A stretch of DNA of 64,000 bases from an uncultured Flavobacteriaceae bacterium (GTDB lineage Bacteria > Bacteroidota > Bacteroidia > Flavobacteriales > Flavobacteriaceae): contig CANLWG010000008.1 in the NCBI GenBank assembly GCA_947494715.1, forward strand, positions 62,001 through 126,000. The letters run 5' to 3'. Position numbers and translations under genes: made by a program. The notes under the pieces were generated by a model that saw only the letters and a list, made by a program, of their open reading frames with translations, ran no database searches and was not told where the DNA came from. Positions 8,465 to 16,793 of the stretch are shown piece by piece. Each line of letters starts with the position of its first letter. The first letter of the stretch is position 1.

Positions 8465-9338
8465 TTTAGCAAGGGGTTTAGCAAGTATTTTCGGGATGGT
8501 TTTATTGCATACTGTGGGTCTTTCACAGACTACCGATTTGTTGCGAATGGAATATACACATATCCCCGAGAACGATTTCGGTATCAGCACCTCTAGATAC
8601 CGGGCTTTGTTCAATATTCCTCTTAAAATGGGTAAAGAGAACTATTTGGTCGCAGGATCTGAGTACAATACCTATCGTTTTGAATTTAACAATCCATTAC
8701 CTTTTCCTTCTAACTCCTTAGAAGAGCTTCATATTATTGATATCAACTTGGGATACATTCTCAAATGGAATCCAAGTTGGCGATTTGTAGGTATTGTTAC
8801 CCCTCGTTTGGCATCCAATTTTATAGAAGGTATAGACAACAACGATTTTCTCTTCAACTTTTCTGCCTTGGTTTGGAAAGAAAAACCTGATATTGATAAA
8901 CCTTTTCGTCTAATATTGGGCCTTACGTTTAATAGTGCTACGGGGCTCCCCTTTCCACTGCCTCTTATCAACTATCAAAAAAGATTTCACCCCAACTGGT
9001 CATATTCCCTAGGGATTCCCAGGATGGACCTGAAATATTATATAAGGAAGAAACATATTTTACAAACGGCACTGTTTTTGGATGGGTATTTTGTAAATAT
9101 TCAGAATGATATCCTGCTTCCCGGAAATGTATTGGGAACCACGGTTTCACTTTCTGCCTTGGTAGGTGCGATAGGTTACCAATATAAAATATCAAAATAT
9201 ATTTCATTTTATAGTCTTTTGGGGTATTCCTTGACCCAAGAAGGGTTGCTAAGGGATGGTAATCGGGATAGGGCTTTTACCTTGAATGACGAGGGAAATA
9301 TTTATCTTAGGACGGGATTTAAGATATCAATTTTTTAA
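8454..9338 (+). CDS. Outer-membrane beta-barrel protein, probably DUF6268
   Basis: A 294-residue exported protein. The signal peptide is MGINLARGLASIFGMVLLHTVGLSQ. The mature protein has alternating hydrophobic beta strands of barrel type and ends in aromatic-hydrophobic RTGFKISIF, as many outer-membrane proteins do. The opening pattern (LLRMEYTHIPENDFGISTSRYRALFNIPL, then NYLVAGSEYNTYRF) resembles the DUF6268 outer-membrane family. A longer frame opens at 8343 inside mscS, but the signal peptide fixes the start at 8454, overlapping mscS by 11 nt. Function unknown. Confidence 0.72.
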   Translation: MGINLARGLASIFGMVLLHTVGLSQTTDLLRMEYTHIPENDFGISTSRYRALFNIPLKMGKENYLVAGSEYNTYRFEFNNPLPFPSNSLEELHIIDINLGYILKWNPSWRFVGIVTPRLASNFIEGIDNNDFLFNFSALVWKEKPDIDKPFRLILGLTFNSATGLPFPLPLINYQKRFHPNWSYSLGIPRMDLKYYIRKKHILQTALFLDGYFVNIQNDILLPGNVLGTTVSLSALVGAIGYQYKISKYISFYSLLGYSLTQEGLLRDGNRDRAFTLNDEGNIYLRTGFKISIF

Positions 9339-9347
9339 AATTAAGAC

Positions 9348-10511
9348 ATGTCAAAAATATTGGTGATAGAGGATGAATCGGCCATAAGAAGAGTATTGGT
9401 AAAGATTCTTTCGGAAGAGAATGATACCTATCTGGTGGAGGAGGCCGAGGATGGCCTAAAAGGTCTGGAAACCATCAAGAATAACGATTATGACCTTGTG
9501 CTTTGCGACATAAAAATGCCCAAAATGGACGGAGTCGAGGTCTTGGAGGCAGCTCGGAAAATTAAACCTGAAATTCCCTTTATCATGATATCCGGACATG
9601 GTGATTTGGACACGGCCGTCAATACCATGCGTTTGGGGGCGTTTGATTATATATCCAAACCCCCGGATTTGAACCGGCTTTTAACTACGGTACGTAACGC
9701 CTTGGATCGTAAGGAATTGGTGGTGGAAAACAAGATCCTAAAGAAAAAGGTGAGCAAGAACTATGAAATGGTAGGAGAAAGCCAGGAAATTACCGCTATA
9801 AAGGATATGATAGAAAAGGTAGCCCCTACGGATGCCAGGGTCTTGATAACAGGTTCAAACGGAACAGGAAAAGAATTAGTAGCACATTGGATCCATGAAA
9901 AAAGTCAAAGAAGTAGTGCTCCCTTTATAGAGGTTAACTGTGCCGCTATTCCGTCCGAGCTTATAGAGAGCGAACTTTTTGGTCATGTCAAAGGAGCGTT
10001 TACATCTGCTGTAAAGGACAGGGCCGGAAAATTTGAGGCAGCCAACAAAGGCACCATTTTTTTGGATGAAATAGGTGATATGAGCCTTTCTGCTCAGGCA
10101 AAGGTGCTCCGGGCCCTACAGGAAAATAAGATTTCAAGGGTCGGGACGGACAAGGATATCAAAGTTGATGTGCGCGTGATTGCGGCTACCAATAAAAATC
10201 TAAAAAAGGAAATTGAAGAAGGTAGGTTTCGAGAAGATCTGTATCACAGATTGGCCGTTATCTTGGTAAAAGTTCCTTCCTTGAACGAACGCAGGGAGGA
10301 CATTCCATTGTTAATAGCACATTTTGCGGAAAAAATCGCATCGGAACAGGGTATAGCCCCAAAGGCTTTCTCGGACAAGGCCATTAAGTTATTAAAGACC
10401 TATGATTGGACCGGAAATATCCGTGAGCTTCGAAATGTGGTAGAACGGTTGATAATTTTAGGTGGGAAAGAAGTTAGTGAGGCGGACGTTACCCTTTTCG
10501 CCAGTAAATAA
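9348..10511 (+). CDS. NtrC-family response regulator without DNA-binding domain
   Basis: A 387-residue protein with a receiver domain (residues 1-120, phosphoacceptor Asp54 in LCDIKMPKMDG) and an AAA+ sigma-54 activator domain (about 142-370). Walker A is GSNGTGKE (169-176), Walker B GTIFLDEI (235-242), arginine-finger region FREDLYHRL (294-302) and sensor II GNIRELRN (356-363). Two things are unusual. The sigma-54 contact loop reads GAFTSA (216-221) instead of GAFTGA, and the protein ends at 387 with no Fis-type helix-turn-helix, whereas NtrC-type regulators usually have about 60 more residues. It is the last gene of the NatAB-MscS run, 9 nt after the outer-membrane gene. Confidence 0.92.
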   Translation: MSKILVIEDESAIRRVLVKILSEENDTYLVEEAEDGLKGLETIKNNDYDLVLCDIKMPKMDGVEVLEAARKIKPEIPFIMISGHGDLDTAVNTMRLGAFDYISKPPDLNRLLTTVRNALDRKELVVENKILKKKVSKNYEMVGESQEITAIKDMIEKVAPTDARVLITGSNGTGKELVAHWIHEKSQRSSAPFIEVNCAAIPSELIESELFGHVKGAFTSAVKDRAGKFEAANKGTIFLDEIGDMSLSAQAKVLRALQENKISRVGTDKDIKVDVRVIAATNKNLKKEIEEGRFREDLYHRLAVILVKVPSLNERREDIPLLIAHFAEKIASEQGIAPKAFSDKAIKLLKTYDWTGNIRELRNVVERLIILGGKEVSEADVTLFASK

Positions 10512-10581
10512 CCCATACGTATTGCCATAACCGTGTAGGGTTTCAAAGAATTCTAACTGAATGGGAAGACCAAAAATCCGA

Positions 10582-11289
10582 CTATTTGCTGTTTGGTAAT
10601 TGACCTTCACAGTTCCCTAACCGCTCTAGAGCCACTGCTGAAATCTGTTTGGTCTTAAGATTGTAGTATTTCTTTCCCTCACTTAAATTAGGTTTCAAGA
10701 GCTGTTGTTCGCAGTGGTCATGAATTTTTTTGGCAAAGGCTTTGGCTTCCTTGCAATCCACGGAATTAATTACGTTATCCAACGACTTTTGATAGTCTAC
10801 CAAGGACATATCGATTTTAGTCCTTAAAGCTTCAATATCGGTTTCCCTAAGAACTATTTTCTCCTTCTTTACGACCTTTGTGTTCATTACCAAGACATCA
10901 CTTGCATAGTGGCTATCATGCGTTTCGTGTTCTGAAAGAGACTCCAAGCCTTCTAAAGTATCCTCCAAAGCCCTATTCAATAATATCTTGGCAGCGCTCA
11001 AAGTAGTGGTCCGGGTAGCTTTTTTCAAGTTATCGAGACCTTCTTCAATACTAAGTGCCGCATAGTCGCAACCACACTCCGAAAGTTGTTGTTTGGATTT
11101 AACAATGGCGTTCAAAGCCTTATAGGCAAAATATCGGGCTTGATTGATATCTTCCATAGCAATGGCCTTTTGGGTCTGAGACTTTACAAAACCAATGTTG
11201 GAACCCGCATATTCACAAGCAACACTAGGCTTAAAGGAAGATAATAGGCAGGAAAAAAGAGCGCATAGCACTATAGTACACTTTTCCAT
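10582..11289 (-). CDS. Exported helical protein of unknown function
   Basis: A 235-residue protein I do not recognise. It starts MEKCTIVLCALFSCLLSSFKPSVAC, a signal peptide with possible cleavage before the Cys-containing CEYAGSN. The rest is predicted largely helical, with many Ala, Lys, Glu and Leu, and six mature cysteines (including CGCDYAA, DCKEAK, HCEQQ and NCEGQ). It is convergent with the NtrC-family gene and divergent from ppk2. An in-frame ATG 11 codons upstream would place charged residues before the signal peptide, so 11289 is preferred. Confidence 0.68.
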   Translation of the reverse strand: MEKCTIVLCALFSCLLSSFKPSVACEYAGSNIGFVKSQTQKAIAMEDINQARYFAYKALNAIVKSKQQLSECGCDYAALSIEEGLDNLKKATRTTTLSAAKILLNRALEDTLEGLESLSEHETHDSHYASDVLVMNTKVVKKEKIVLRETDIEALRTKIDMSLVDYQKSLDNVINSVDCKEAKAFAKKIHDHCEQQLLKPNLSEGKKYYNLKTKQISAVALERLGNCEGQLPNSK

Positions 11290-11485
11290 CTTGTAATCAT
11301 TTAAGGGTAAAATTTGGGACATTTTACAAGGTAAAGTTAAGCATTACCACATAGAGTCGCCTATTTTTTCGATAGACGGGATAGCATGACCCAAATTTTG
11401 GATAAAGCGGTTTTATTGGATGATAAACGATCATTTTTTTTAACATTCGCTGCATTTCAACGAGAAAATATTTTATATTCCACTC

Positions 11486-12370
11486 ATGAAGAAAGTAGAT
11501 TTAGCCCGTTATAGGGTGGAGACACCCATAAAATTGGAGGATTCCTCGACCTTAGAGGACTTGGATGCATCAAAAAAGGACTTGAGAAAGGCTCTGGAGC
11601 AAACCAGGGAGGAACTTGGGGAATTTCAAGATACTTTATATGCCCACGGTAAGTATGGCGTTCTGGTATGCCTCCAAGGAATGGATGCAGCAGGGAAGGA
11701 CAGTTTGATACGTGAGGTATTCAAGGACTTTAATGCACGTGGTGTTGTGGTGCACAGTTTTAAGGTACCTACGGATTTAGAACGCAAGCACGACTATATT
11801 TGGCGACATTACATTGCCCTTCCGCCCAAAGGAAAATTTGGTGTATTTAACCGAACACACTATGAAAATGTATTGGTGACCCGAGTTCATCCTGAATACC
11901 TTTTGAGTGAAAATATGCCAGACATTCTTAGTGTTGAAGATGTAGATCAGAAATTTTGGGATAGGCGTTTTGAGAGGATCAATAATTTTGAACGCCATAT
12001 TGCGGAAAACGGGATGATAATTTTCAAGTTTTTCCTGCATCTTTCAAAAGAGGAGCAACGTCAAAGACAATTAAGAAGGTTAAAGCTGAAAAGGAAAAAT
12101 TGGAAATTCTCCCCGGGTGATCTGGAAGAACGCAAACTTTGGGACCAATACCAGAAATGTTATGAGGAGGCAATCAATAAAACTTCCAAATCGCATGCGC
12201 CATGGTATGTTATCCCGTCTGACAATAAAGATGCCGCAAGGGTAATTGCAGCATCCATCCTACTTCAAGAGTTAAAAAAATACAAAGATATCAAGGAACC
12301 TGAGCTCGATCCGGAAATACAGACTAATTTAGAGGCCTACATCCAGCAATTGGAAAATGAAGGGAAATGA
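11486..12370 (+). CDS. Polyphosphate kinase 2 family protein
   Basis: A 294-residue PPK2-family phosphotransferase that uses polyphosphate to phosphorylate nucleotides. Walker A GMDAAGKD is at residues 65-72, the substrate segment KVPTDLERKHDYIWRHY follows at 93-109, and the family motif GVFNRTHYENVLVTRVHP runs from 119. RLKRKNWKFSPGDLEERKLW is the lid region. The single-domain length near 300 and the GVFNR.HYE motif fit the one-domain (class I or III) PPK2s; class III members phosphorylate both AMP and ADP, but class cannot be fixed without alignment. The M28 peptidase gene overlaps its stop by 4 nt. Confidence 0.9.
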   Translation: MKKVDLARYRVETPIKLEDSSTLEDLDASKKDLRKALEQTREELGEFQDTLYAHGKYGVLVCLQGMDAAGKDSLIREVFKDFNARGVVVHSFKVPTDLERKHDYIWRHYIALPPKGKFGVFNRTHYENVLVTRVHPEYLLSENMPDILSVEDVDQKFWDRRFERINNFERHIAENGMIIFKFFLHLSKEEQRQRQLRRLKLKRKNWKFSPGDLEERKLWDQYQKCYEEAINKTSKSHAPWYVIPSDNKDAARVIAASILLQELKKYKDIKEPELDPEIQTNLEAYIQQLENEGK

Positions 12371-13743
12371 AAAAAATTAGTGTACTATTTTTTTTTGCAA
12401 GTCTGGTTACGTTTGCTCAGACCAAAGATGAACAACAAATAAAACGTATTTATGATGCGGCCCTGACCCAGGGATTTGCTTACAATTGGCTCAATCACCT
12501 TTCCAATCAAATAGGAGGGAGACTTTCGGGTTCTGTACAGGCGCAACAGGCGGTAGACTACACCAAGGCCCAGTTGGATATGCTAGGTTTAGATCGTGTT
12601 TGGCTACAACCCGTTATGGTTCCCAAATGGGTAAGGGGAACTCCTGAATTCGCCTATATTGAGGCCACGCCTGGAATAACCACCAATGTGCCCATCTGTG
12701 CTTTAGGGGGATCTGTAGCTACGCCTCTAGGTGGGCTAAAGGCCAATGTAGTCGAGGTTAAGAGTTTGGAAGATTTGAAGGCTTTAGGAGAAGAAAAGAT
12801 AAAGGGTAAGATTGTATTTTTCAATCGTCCCATGGATCCTACACATATCGATACCATTGAATCCTATACCGGTTGTGTAGACCAACGTTCCTATGGGGCG
12901 GAGGAAGCGGCTAAATATGGTGCAGTGGGTGTTGTAGTTCGCTCAATGACACTTCGCTTGGACGATTATCCCCATACCGGTGCCATGAGCTACGGTGAAA
13001 CTCCCTTGGAGAATAGAATTCCCGCAACGGCCATAAGCACTAAGGGAGCTGAATTATTGAGTACCACATTAAAGCTAAATCCGAATATTAAGTTCTATTT
13101 TAAACAAAATTGCCGACAGGAAGAAGACGTGGAATCCTTTAATGTTATCGGCGAAATAACAGGGACAACCCATCCTGATGAGATAATTTTAGTAGGTGGA
13201 CACCTGGATTCATGGGATTTGGGGGACGGTTCGCATGATGACGGGGCAGGATGTGTACAAAGTATGGAAGCGCTACGTCTTTTAAAGATAACGGGATACA
13301 AACCAAAACGAACTCTCCGTGTAGTTTTGTTTATGAACGAGGAAAATGGACTACGTGGTGCAAGTAAATACAAGGAAACAGCCTACGCAAAAAAGGAGAA
13401 CCACATTTTTGCCTTGGAAAGTGATGCCGGTGGTTTTTCACCTAGGGGTTTTTCCTTTGAATCCTCGGACGCCAATTTAAGACAAGCACAATCCTGGGCA
13501 CCATTATTTGAACCCTATTTGGTCCATTTTTTTGTAGAGGGGTATTCAGGAGCCGATATTCGTCCATTGGATAATGGTGAAATGGTGTTGGCCGGGCTTC
13601 GTCCTGATTCCCAGCGCTATTTTGACCATCATCATGCAGAAAATGATACGTTTGAGCATGTGAATAAACGCGAATTGGAATTGGGCGCCGCTGCCATGAC
13701 CAGTCTCGTCTATCTTTTTGATACATATGGAATAGTGAATTAG
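12367..13743 (+). CDS. Secreted M28 family aminopeptidase
   Basis: A 458-residue exported zinc peptidase. The signal peptide is MKKISVLFFFASLVTFAQ. An inserted PA-type domain (about residues 110-250) precedes the catalytic M28 core. Zinc ligands and catalytic residues are visible in GGHLDSWDLGDGSHDDGAG (His and bridging Asp), NEENG (Glu pair), ALESDAGG (Asp) and YFDHHHAENDT (His). It acts in the periplasm or outside the cell, releasing N-terminal residues from peptides. The start overlaps the ppk2 stop (ATGA), so the two genes are co-translated, with no evident functional link. Confidence 0.92.
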   Translation: MKKISVLFFFASLVTFAQTKDEQQIKRIYDAALTQGFAYNWLNHLSNQIGGRLSGSVQAQQAVDYTKAQLDMLGLDRVWLQPVMVPKWVRGTPEFAYIEATPGITTNVPICALGGSVATPLGGLKANVVEVKSLEDLKALGEEKIKGKIVFFNRPMDPTHIDTIESYTGCVDQRSYGAEEAAKYGAVGVVVRSMTLRLDDYPHTGAMSYGETPLENRIPATAISTKGAELLSTTLKLNPNIKFYFKQNCRQEEDVESFNVIGEITGTTHPDEIILVGGHLDSWDLGDGSHDDGAGCVQSMEALRLLKITGYKPKRTLRVVLFMNEENGLRGASKYKETAYAKKENHIFALESDAGGFSPRGFSFESSDANLRQAQSWAPLFEPYLVHFFVEGYSGADIRPLDNGEMVLAGLRPDSQRYFDHHHAENDTFEHVNKRELELGAAAMTSLVYLFDTYGIVN

Positions 13744-13815
13744 GGCAACATTGTAAAGGCCTATTTTTTTGTTTCCTAGACCCCAAATCAGTATCCCATA
13801 CCCAACAAAATTACT

Positions 13816-13823
13816 TACCTTTG
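13816..13823 (+). promoter_or_regulatory. -7 element of the cyclophilin-FKBP gene
   Basis: TACCTTTG matches TAnnTTTG, 22 nt before the ATG at 13846. No well-placed TTG -33 element. Confidence 0.55.
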
Positions 13824-13845
13824 CCGCTCATTAAAAAAGCGAAAA

Positions 13846-14778
13846 ATGCAAGACGGAATCTATGCAAAATTCAATACCTCAAAAGGAGAAATAGTAGTAA
13901 AACTAACCCATGATAAAACTCCGGGAACCGTAGGTAATTTTGTGGCACTGGCCGAAGGGAAAAAAGACAATTCTGCAAAGGCCGAAGGCAAACCTTATTA
14001 CAATGGCCTTAAGTTCCACAGGGTGATACCGGACTTTATGATCCAGGGTGGATGCCCTCAAGGTACGGGTACGGGCGATCCTGGTTACAAGTTTGATGAC
14101 GAGTTTCATCCTGAACTAAATCATTCCGAACCGGGTGTCCTATCCATGGCCAATGCAGGTCCAGGCACAAATGGGAGCCAATTTTTCATTACCCATGTAC
14201 CCACACCTTGGTTGGATAACAAGCATACGGTATTCGGTCACGTAGAATCAGGACAGGAAACCGTTGATGTTATTGCACAAGGAGATGTTATTGAGAGCTT
14301 GGAAATCCTACGAGTAGGTGATGAGGCAGAGCAATGGAACGCGTTGGACGCATTTGATAGTTTTGAAAGTTCCAAGACAAAAAGATTGGAAGAAGAAAAG
14401 AAACTTCAGGCTGCTGAACTGGACAAGGTTGCGGCTGGATTTGATGAGACCTCTAGTGGGCTTCGATATAGGGTTATTGAAAATGGAAACGGAGCCAAGG
14501 CCGAAAAAGGTCAACAAGTTTCGGTTCATTATGAGGGGGCGTTACTCAACGGGCAAGTATTCGATTCATCCTATCAACGCAACCAACCCATTGATTTTAA
14601 GTTGGGCGTGGGCCAGGTAATCCCAGGATGGGATGAAGGCATCTCACTTTTAAAGGTTGGCGATAAGGCCCGATTCGTGATTCCTCCGGATTTAGCCTAT
14701 GGAAGTGCAGGGGCCGGGGGAGTCATTCCACCAAATGCCACATTGCTATTTGATGTTGAATTGGTAAAAGTGGGCTAA
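13846..14778 (+). CDS. Dual-domain peptidyl-prolyl isomerase: cyclophilin fused to FKBP
   Basis: A 310-residue cytoplasmic protein made of two unrelated prolyl isomerase families. Residues 1-165 are a cyclophilin with FHRVIPDFMIQGG (57-69, catalytic Arg59), GSQFFIT (110-116), Trp122 and His127. A charged helical linker (about 170-195, KRLEEEKKLQAAELDK) joins it to an FKBP domain (205-310) with VHYEG, VFD, VIPGWDEG (258-265), AYGSAG and a C-terminal LLFDVELVKV. Both active sites look complete. There is no signal peptide. Such cyclophilin-FKBP fusions are known from a few bacteria and protists; here the cyclophilin is N-terminal. Confidence 0.94.
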   Translation: MQDGIYAKFNTSKGEIVVKLTHDKTPGTVGNFVALAEGKKDNSAKAEGKPYYNGLKFHRVIPDFMIQGGCPQGTGTGDPGYKFDDEFHPELNHSEPGVLSMANAGPGTNGSQFFITHVPTPWLDNKHTVFGHVESGQETVDVIAQGDVIESLEILRVGDEAEQWNALDAFDSFESSKTKRLEEEKKLQAAELDKVAAGFDETSSGLRYRVIENGNGAKAEKGQQVSVHYEGALLNGQVFDSSYQRNQPIDFKLGVGQVIPGWDEGISLLKVGDKARFVIPPDLAYGSAGAGGVIPPNATLLFDVELVKVG

Positions 14779-14917
14779 GGCCAAAAAAATAGGTATCATC
14801 TAGAGCGAAGCCAAATGGTTGGGTGTAGGGTGGTTGTGATGGATGTAAAACAATCCATTATTTAAGATTATAGGGTGAAGAGTATAATATAGTATTTTCT
14901 AAACAAGTAATATTTAC

Positions 14918-15001
14918 CTATTTAGCATAGTCAATGCTAACCAGTAGAAGTAATATATTTACAAGGACTAAGATTGAAAATAGTATAAAGAAGGTAGACA
15001 T
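14918..15001 (-). CDS. 27-residue membrane microprotein A
   Basis: A very short open frame, ATG to TAG. It begins MSTFFILFSILVLVN and ends VSIDYAK, one hydrophobic helix of about 20 residues with a short polar tail. It is an ungapped paralogue of the 30-residue frame at 15103-15195: 12 of 27 positions are identical, including TFF at 3-5, an Asn at 15 in the middle of the helix, LLL at 18-20 and Ser22. Two matching frames in one otherwise empty stretch argue that both are real genes. Function unknown; a single-helix membrane protein is the only safe description. Confidence 0.6.
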   Translation of the reverse strand: MSTFFILFSILVLVNILLLLVSIDYAK

Positions 15002-15102
15002 TGTTATGATTTAGTGCTTTTTAAGCCTAGTGATATAATCGCCTCTACGTTTGAAACAACTAAAACGGAATAGACCCTACCAGTATCGATAAATATTTCT
15101 AT

Positions 15103-15195
15103 TTATCTAGACTTTTCAGCTCTTTTTGTACTCAAAAGAAGTAGGATGATATTAATTACAAGCAATAAAAAAAGAATCCCAAAAAAGGTCAACAT
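15103..15195 (-). CDS. 30-residue membrane microprotein B
   Basis: Begins MLTFFGILFLLLVINIILL and ends STKRAEKSR: one transmembrane helix with a buried Asn at residue 15 and a basic C-terminal tail, which would place the tail in the cytoplasm by the positive-inside rule. It is a paralogue of the 27-residue frame 101 nt downstream on the same strand. A promoter-like pair at 15278-15310 points toward it, and the cold-shock gene terminator at 15329-15355 separates it from the gene upstream. It is too short for ordinary gene calling. Confidence 0.62.
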   Translation of the reverse strand: MLTFFGILFLLLVINIILLLLSTKRAEKSR

Positions 15196-15277
15196 AGTAT
15201 GTTCTTGTTAGAAGTGGGGTATTGTGTTTGTTTAAATTTAGATAGAAATAAATACTAAAGGTTGCGTCAAGGTTAAA

Positions 15278-15310
15278 CAAAACTACTAAAAAGAAGTATT
15301 ATTCTTACAA
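15278..15310 (-). promoter_or_regulatory. Promoter facing the microprotein pair
   Basis: On the minus strand, TTG (complement of 15308-15310), a 22-nt spacer and TAGTTTTG (complement of 15278-15285). The predicted leader to microprotein B is about 75 nt. Confidence 0.5.
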
Positions 15311-15328
15311 TTTCTTAAAAAGCTCAAC

Positions 15329-15355
15329 AAAAAAACCCTGGCAAAACTGCCAGGG
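15329..15355 (-). terminator. Terminator of the cold-shock gene
   Basis: Perfect 8-pair stem CCCTGGCA / TGCCAGGG (15336-15355) with a 4-nt loop, followed on the minus strand by seven T. Confidence 0.85.
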
Positions 15356-15383
15356 CTATCCTATAAAAAAGTCTATTCGTTAC

Positions 15384-15578
15384 CTAGTCAACTACTTTCA
15401 CATTAACGGCGTTCAATCCTTTTTTACCTTGTTGTAGTTCAAATTCTACAACATCACCTTCTCGAACCTCATCGATCAAGCCAGAAATGTGTACAAAATG
15501 ATCCTCGTTTGAACCATCTTCTGTTATGAAACCATATCCTTTGGAATCATTGAAGAATTTTACTGTTCCTTTACTCAT
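15384..15578 (-). CDS. Cold-shock domain protein
   Basis: A 64-residue CspA-type OB-fold RNA and single-stranded DNA chaperone. It begins MSKGTVKFFNDSKGYGFIT, containing the RNP1 motif KGYGFIT, and has RNP2 as HFVHISGL, with the usual EGDVVEFELQQGKKGLNAVNVKVV. The open frame extends to 15671, but the family N-terminus fixes the start at 15578. An AT-rich leader precedes it, with a -7-like TATCTTCG about 30 nt upstream of the start. A strong terminator follows. Confidence 0.95.
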   Translation of the reverse strand: MSKGTVKFFNDSKGYGFITEDGSNEDHFVHISGLIDEVREGDVVEFELQQGKKGLNAVNVKVVD

Positions 15579-15766
15579 AATAAAAAAATTAAAAATTAAA
15601 TTAAAACGCGAAGATAATGTTAAAATTTTTAATTCAGTGATTTTTTGAAAGTTATCTTTTTGTAAAGACATCTTATAGAATTGATTGGAGATTTAGCGGA
15701 GATGGATTTGCTAGTTTTAAAGTAGGGATCCCGAATCGGATTTAGTATTCTTATTATCTTTAAATT

Positions 15767-16681
15767 ATGGGAGAAGTACGGTCATATAACAAGATTTCGG
15801 ACTTATTGAAATCCGAGGATTTGGGGAATCAAGTACATCAGGATTCTGATTTTACCATAAACCGGTTGGAAGACATACATCCGAGACCTACAAAATCTCC
15901 TACTTTCAGGGCCAATTATTATTCCTTTGTATTGGTACGGAAAGGAAATACAGATTACAGCATAGACAATAGAAAGTTTTCAACAAAAGGACGAACCCTA
16001 TATTTTACCAATCCGGGACACCTAAAATCTTTTCATATCAGGGAAGTGAGCCATGGTTTTATTATCACGGTTTCCGAGAACTTCCTAAAGGAATATATCC
16101 ATAGGGATGTCTTTGATGAATTCTCATTTTTATTGACGGAAATAGTACCGCCCTGTTACTTGGATGAACATCGCTTTGGAGAACTATATGCTTTAGCGGA
16201 ACAAATCATTATCGAAGAACAAAAAAGCACTGTCCTGAAGCACAAAATTGTCAGTTCATTTTTTTTGGTTTTTTTGCTTAAGGTCAAGGAATATCTTTTG
16301 AAGGATAGAGGCTTTAAGATGGAATATGATAGGGACTCGGAAATTGTAAATAGATTTAAAAAGGATTTGGAAAAATATTTCCGAAAACTCCTGAACGATT
16401 CCAAAGGACAAAAAGAAATCCCTCAGGTTCAGTACTTTTCCATTCAACAGCAATTAAACCCCAGTTACTTTAGCACCGTAGTCAAAACCAAGACAGGCCG
16501 AACCGCCAATAATTGGATACACGAAAAAATACTATCCGAAGCCAAGGCCCTGTTATCCCATTCCACAAATCCGATCAAGGAAATTGCCTATAGTCTGGGA
16601 TTTCAGGAGGCGACCCATTTTTCCAAATTCTTTAAAAAACACGTCGGTAAATCACCAGTTCAGTATAGAAAAGACCTTTAA
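15767..16681 (+). CDS. AraC family transcriptional regulator
   Basis: A 304-residue regulator. The N-terminal half (about 20-200) is a cupin-like sensing domain (SFVLVRKGNTDYSIDNRKFSTKGRTLYFTNPGHL). The C-terminal 80 residues carry two helix-turn-helix units: LNPSYFSTVVKTKTGRTANNWI and the signature IKEIAYSLGFQEATHFSKFFKK. A -7-like TATCTTTA ends 4 nt before the ATG, so the transcript may be leaderless. The SDR gene follows on the same strand after 112 nt and is a natural target, as AraC proteins often flank the genes they control. Confidence 0.92.
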   Translation: MGEVRSYNKISDLLKSEDLGNQVHQDSDFTINRLEDIHPRPTKSPTFRANYYSFVLVRKGNTDYSIDNRKFSTKGRTLYFTNPGHLKSFHIREVSHGFIITVSENFLKEYIHRDVFDEFSFLLTEIVPPCYLDEHRFGELYALAEQIIIEEQKSTVLKHKIVSSFFLVFLLKVKEYLLKDRGFKMEYDRDSEIVNRFKKDLEKYFRKLLNDSKGQKEIPQVQYFSIQQQLNPSYFSTVVKTKTGRTANNWIHEKILSEAKALLSHSTNPIKEIAYSLGFQEATHFSKFFKKHVGKSPVQYRKDL

Positions 16682-16793
16682 GAACACTATCGAGGAAATA
16701 TACCCTCTTTTCTAAAAAATGCACCTTTATCTCCATAGGTGTAAGTTTCATCTTTGTTCAAGAAATAATATGAATCTCTAAAAAACAAAGAAC

